Source of the DNA: Streptomyces sp. NBC_01262
GTDB taxonomy: Bacteria > Actinomycetota > Actinomycetes > Streptomycetales > Streptomycetaceae
NCBI RefSeq assembly: GCF_036226365.1
Contig: NZ_CP108462.1
Coordinates: 2,418,001-2,482,000, forward strand
Reading direction: 5' to 3'
DNA length: 64,000 nucleotides
Shown: positions 63,716 through 64,000 of the stretch, in pieces
How positions within the stretch are numbered: position 1 is the first letter of the stretch
Layout: every line of letters starts with the position of its first letter
Position numbers and translations under genes: made by a program
The notes under the pieces: model-generated
Told to the model about the DNA's origin: nothing
The model's database searches: none
Seen by the model: the letters and a program-made list of their open reading frames with translations, nothing else

Positions 63716-64000
63716 ATGATCTTCACGTACAGCCGGCAGGGCGCCGAGCCTCAGCGCTGGGACCTGTCCGAAGTCCGGTTCCTCAGCAGCGAGGCCGAGG
63801 CCGTCGAGCGCACGACGGGCCTGGAATGGGGCGAGGTGCTGCACTGGCGGACGCTGGTGGACAAGGTGTCGCCGACCGCCCGGCGCGGGCTGTTGTGGAT
63901 CCTCCTCAAGCGGAGCGACCCGACGCTGCGCTACAGCGCCTGCGACCCGGTCCTCGCCGAGATGGACGTCAAGCTCGGCGCGAAGGAACTGGCCGAGCTG
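63716..64000 (+). CDS. Tail assembly chaperone-like protein (cut by window end)
   Basis: The ATG at 63716 opens a frame (MIFTYSRQGAEPQRWDLSEVRFLSSEAEAVERTTGLEWGEVLHWRTLVDKVSPTARRGLLWILLKRSDPTLRYSACDPVLAEMDVKL) that is still open at the end of the window. A gene after the tube and before the tape measure with this helical, Trp-containing pattern is usually the tail assembly chaperone, often followed by a programmed frameshift. The frameshift site would lie outside. Confidence 0.7.
   Translation, partial: MIFTYSRQGAEPQRWDLSEVRFLSSEAEAVERTTGLEWGEVLHWRTLVDKVSPTARRGLLWILLKRSDPTLRYSACDPVLAEMDVKLGAKELAEL

Larger units (their letters stand above)
25433..64000. mobile_element. Integrated HK97-type prophage with AICE-like transfer module (right end outside window)
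   Basis: From the integrase at 25.6 kb to the right edge, everything reads as one element: an int/repressor/xis switch, a long early train of small ORFs, a replication-like gene, an FtsK/Spd-type transfer module, then HNH, terminase, portal, protease, capsid, connector and tail genes in canonical order. Only the tail assembly region is reached at 64 kb, so tape measure, baseplate, lysis genes and attR lie beyond. The left boundary is uncertain by about 200 bp. Structural genes show no obvious breaks, so it may be intact. Confidence 0.88.

Noticed and set aside
1..64000. CRISPR arrays
   Set aside because: No run of regularly spaced identical repeats; the short repeats present are two-copy, start-associated or palindromic.

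Overview
The window is high-GC actinobacterial DNA with Streptomyces codon use and Streptomyces gene order: a glutamate uptake and sensing cluster (gluK-gluR/gluABCD) followed by RNase Y, recX-recA, an AI-2E permease, a DUF3046 gene, an Lhr-type helicase and a Fpg/Nei glycosylase. It falls into two very different halves, host chromosome (1 to about 25.4 kb) and an integrated phage-like element (about 25.5 kb to beyond the right edge).

Host half. A TAXI-type binding protein and a Ser/Thr kinase fused to an extracellular GluB-like binding domain lie beside the two-component pair gluR-gluK, which is divergent from the transporter operon gluA-gluB-(stem-loop)-gluC-gluD. Together they look like a glutamate sensing and uptake hub. 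Then come a FAD monooxygenase, rny, recX-recA with an SOS box, an AI-2E permease and a DUF3046 gene. Between a prenyltransferase-like gene and lhr the sequence preserves a dated accident: an azlC-azlD pair, already decayed, has been split by a 1.6-kb TnpB element (16857-18467). Its ends can be placed to the base because the two halves of azlD rejoin in register across it. The element has no transposase. It carries tnpB, a candidate omega RNA region and a divergent small HTH gene with a near-perfect 25-bp palindrome between them. lhr, nei and an SDR gene follow.

Element half. A tyrosine integrase reads leftward at 25.6-26.9 kb, followed by a repressor-like XRE gene, a candidate operator region, a second XRE gene and an excisionase-like gene. 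From 28.3 to 44.1 kb runs a long left-to-right train of more than 25 small genes, mostly coupled by 1-4 bp stop/start overlaps. Many encode Cys-rich putative zinc proteins with no assignable function. Embedded in it are a complete membrane GT2 of the hyaluronan synthase/NodC type, a winged-helix protein that may start replication, and a small nucleotidyltransferase-fold protein. At 44.8-50.0 kb lies a module typical of actinobacterial conjugative plasmids and AICEs: small membrane proteins, a Spd-like membrane protein and an FtsK/SpoIIIE (Tra-type) DNA pump, followed by a cluster of strong palindromes. HNH, P-loop, terminase small and large subunits, portal, protease, HK97 capsid, connector, tail-tube and tail-assembly genes then run off the right end. 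The left att site, the right end, the lysis genes and the rest of the tail are not resolved here.

The most notable points are the AICE-like DNA-transfer module inside an HK97-type prophage, the palindrome cluster next to the DNA pump, the phage-borne HAS-like glycosyltransferase, the self-regulated TnpB element in azlD, and several families of short repeats placed just upstream of start codons in the prophage.
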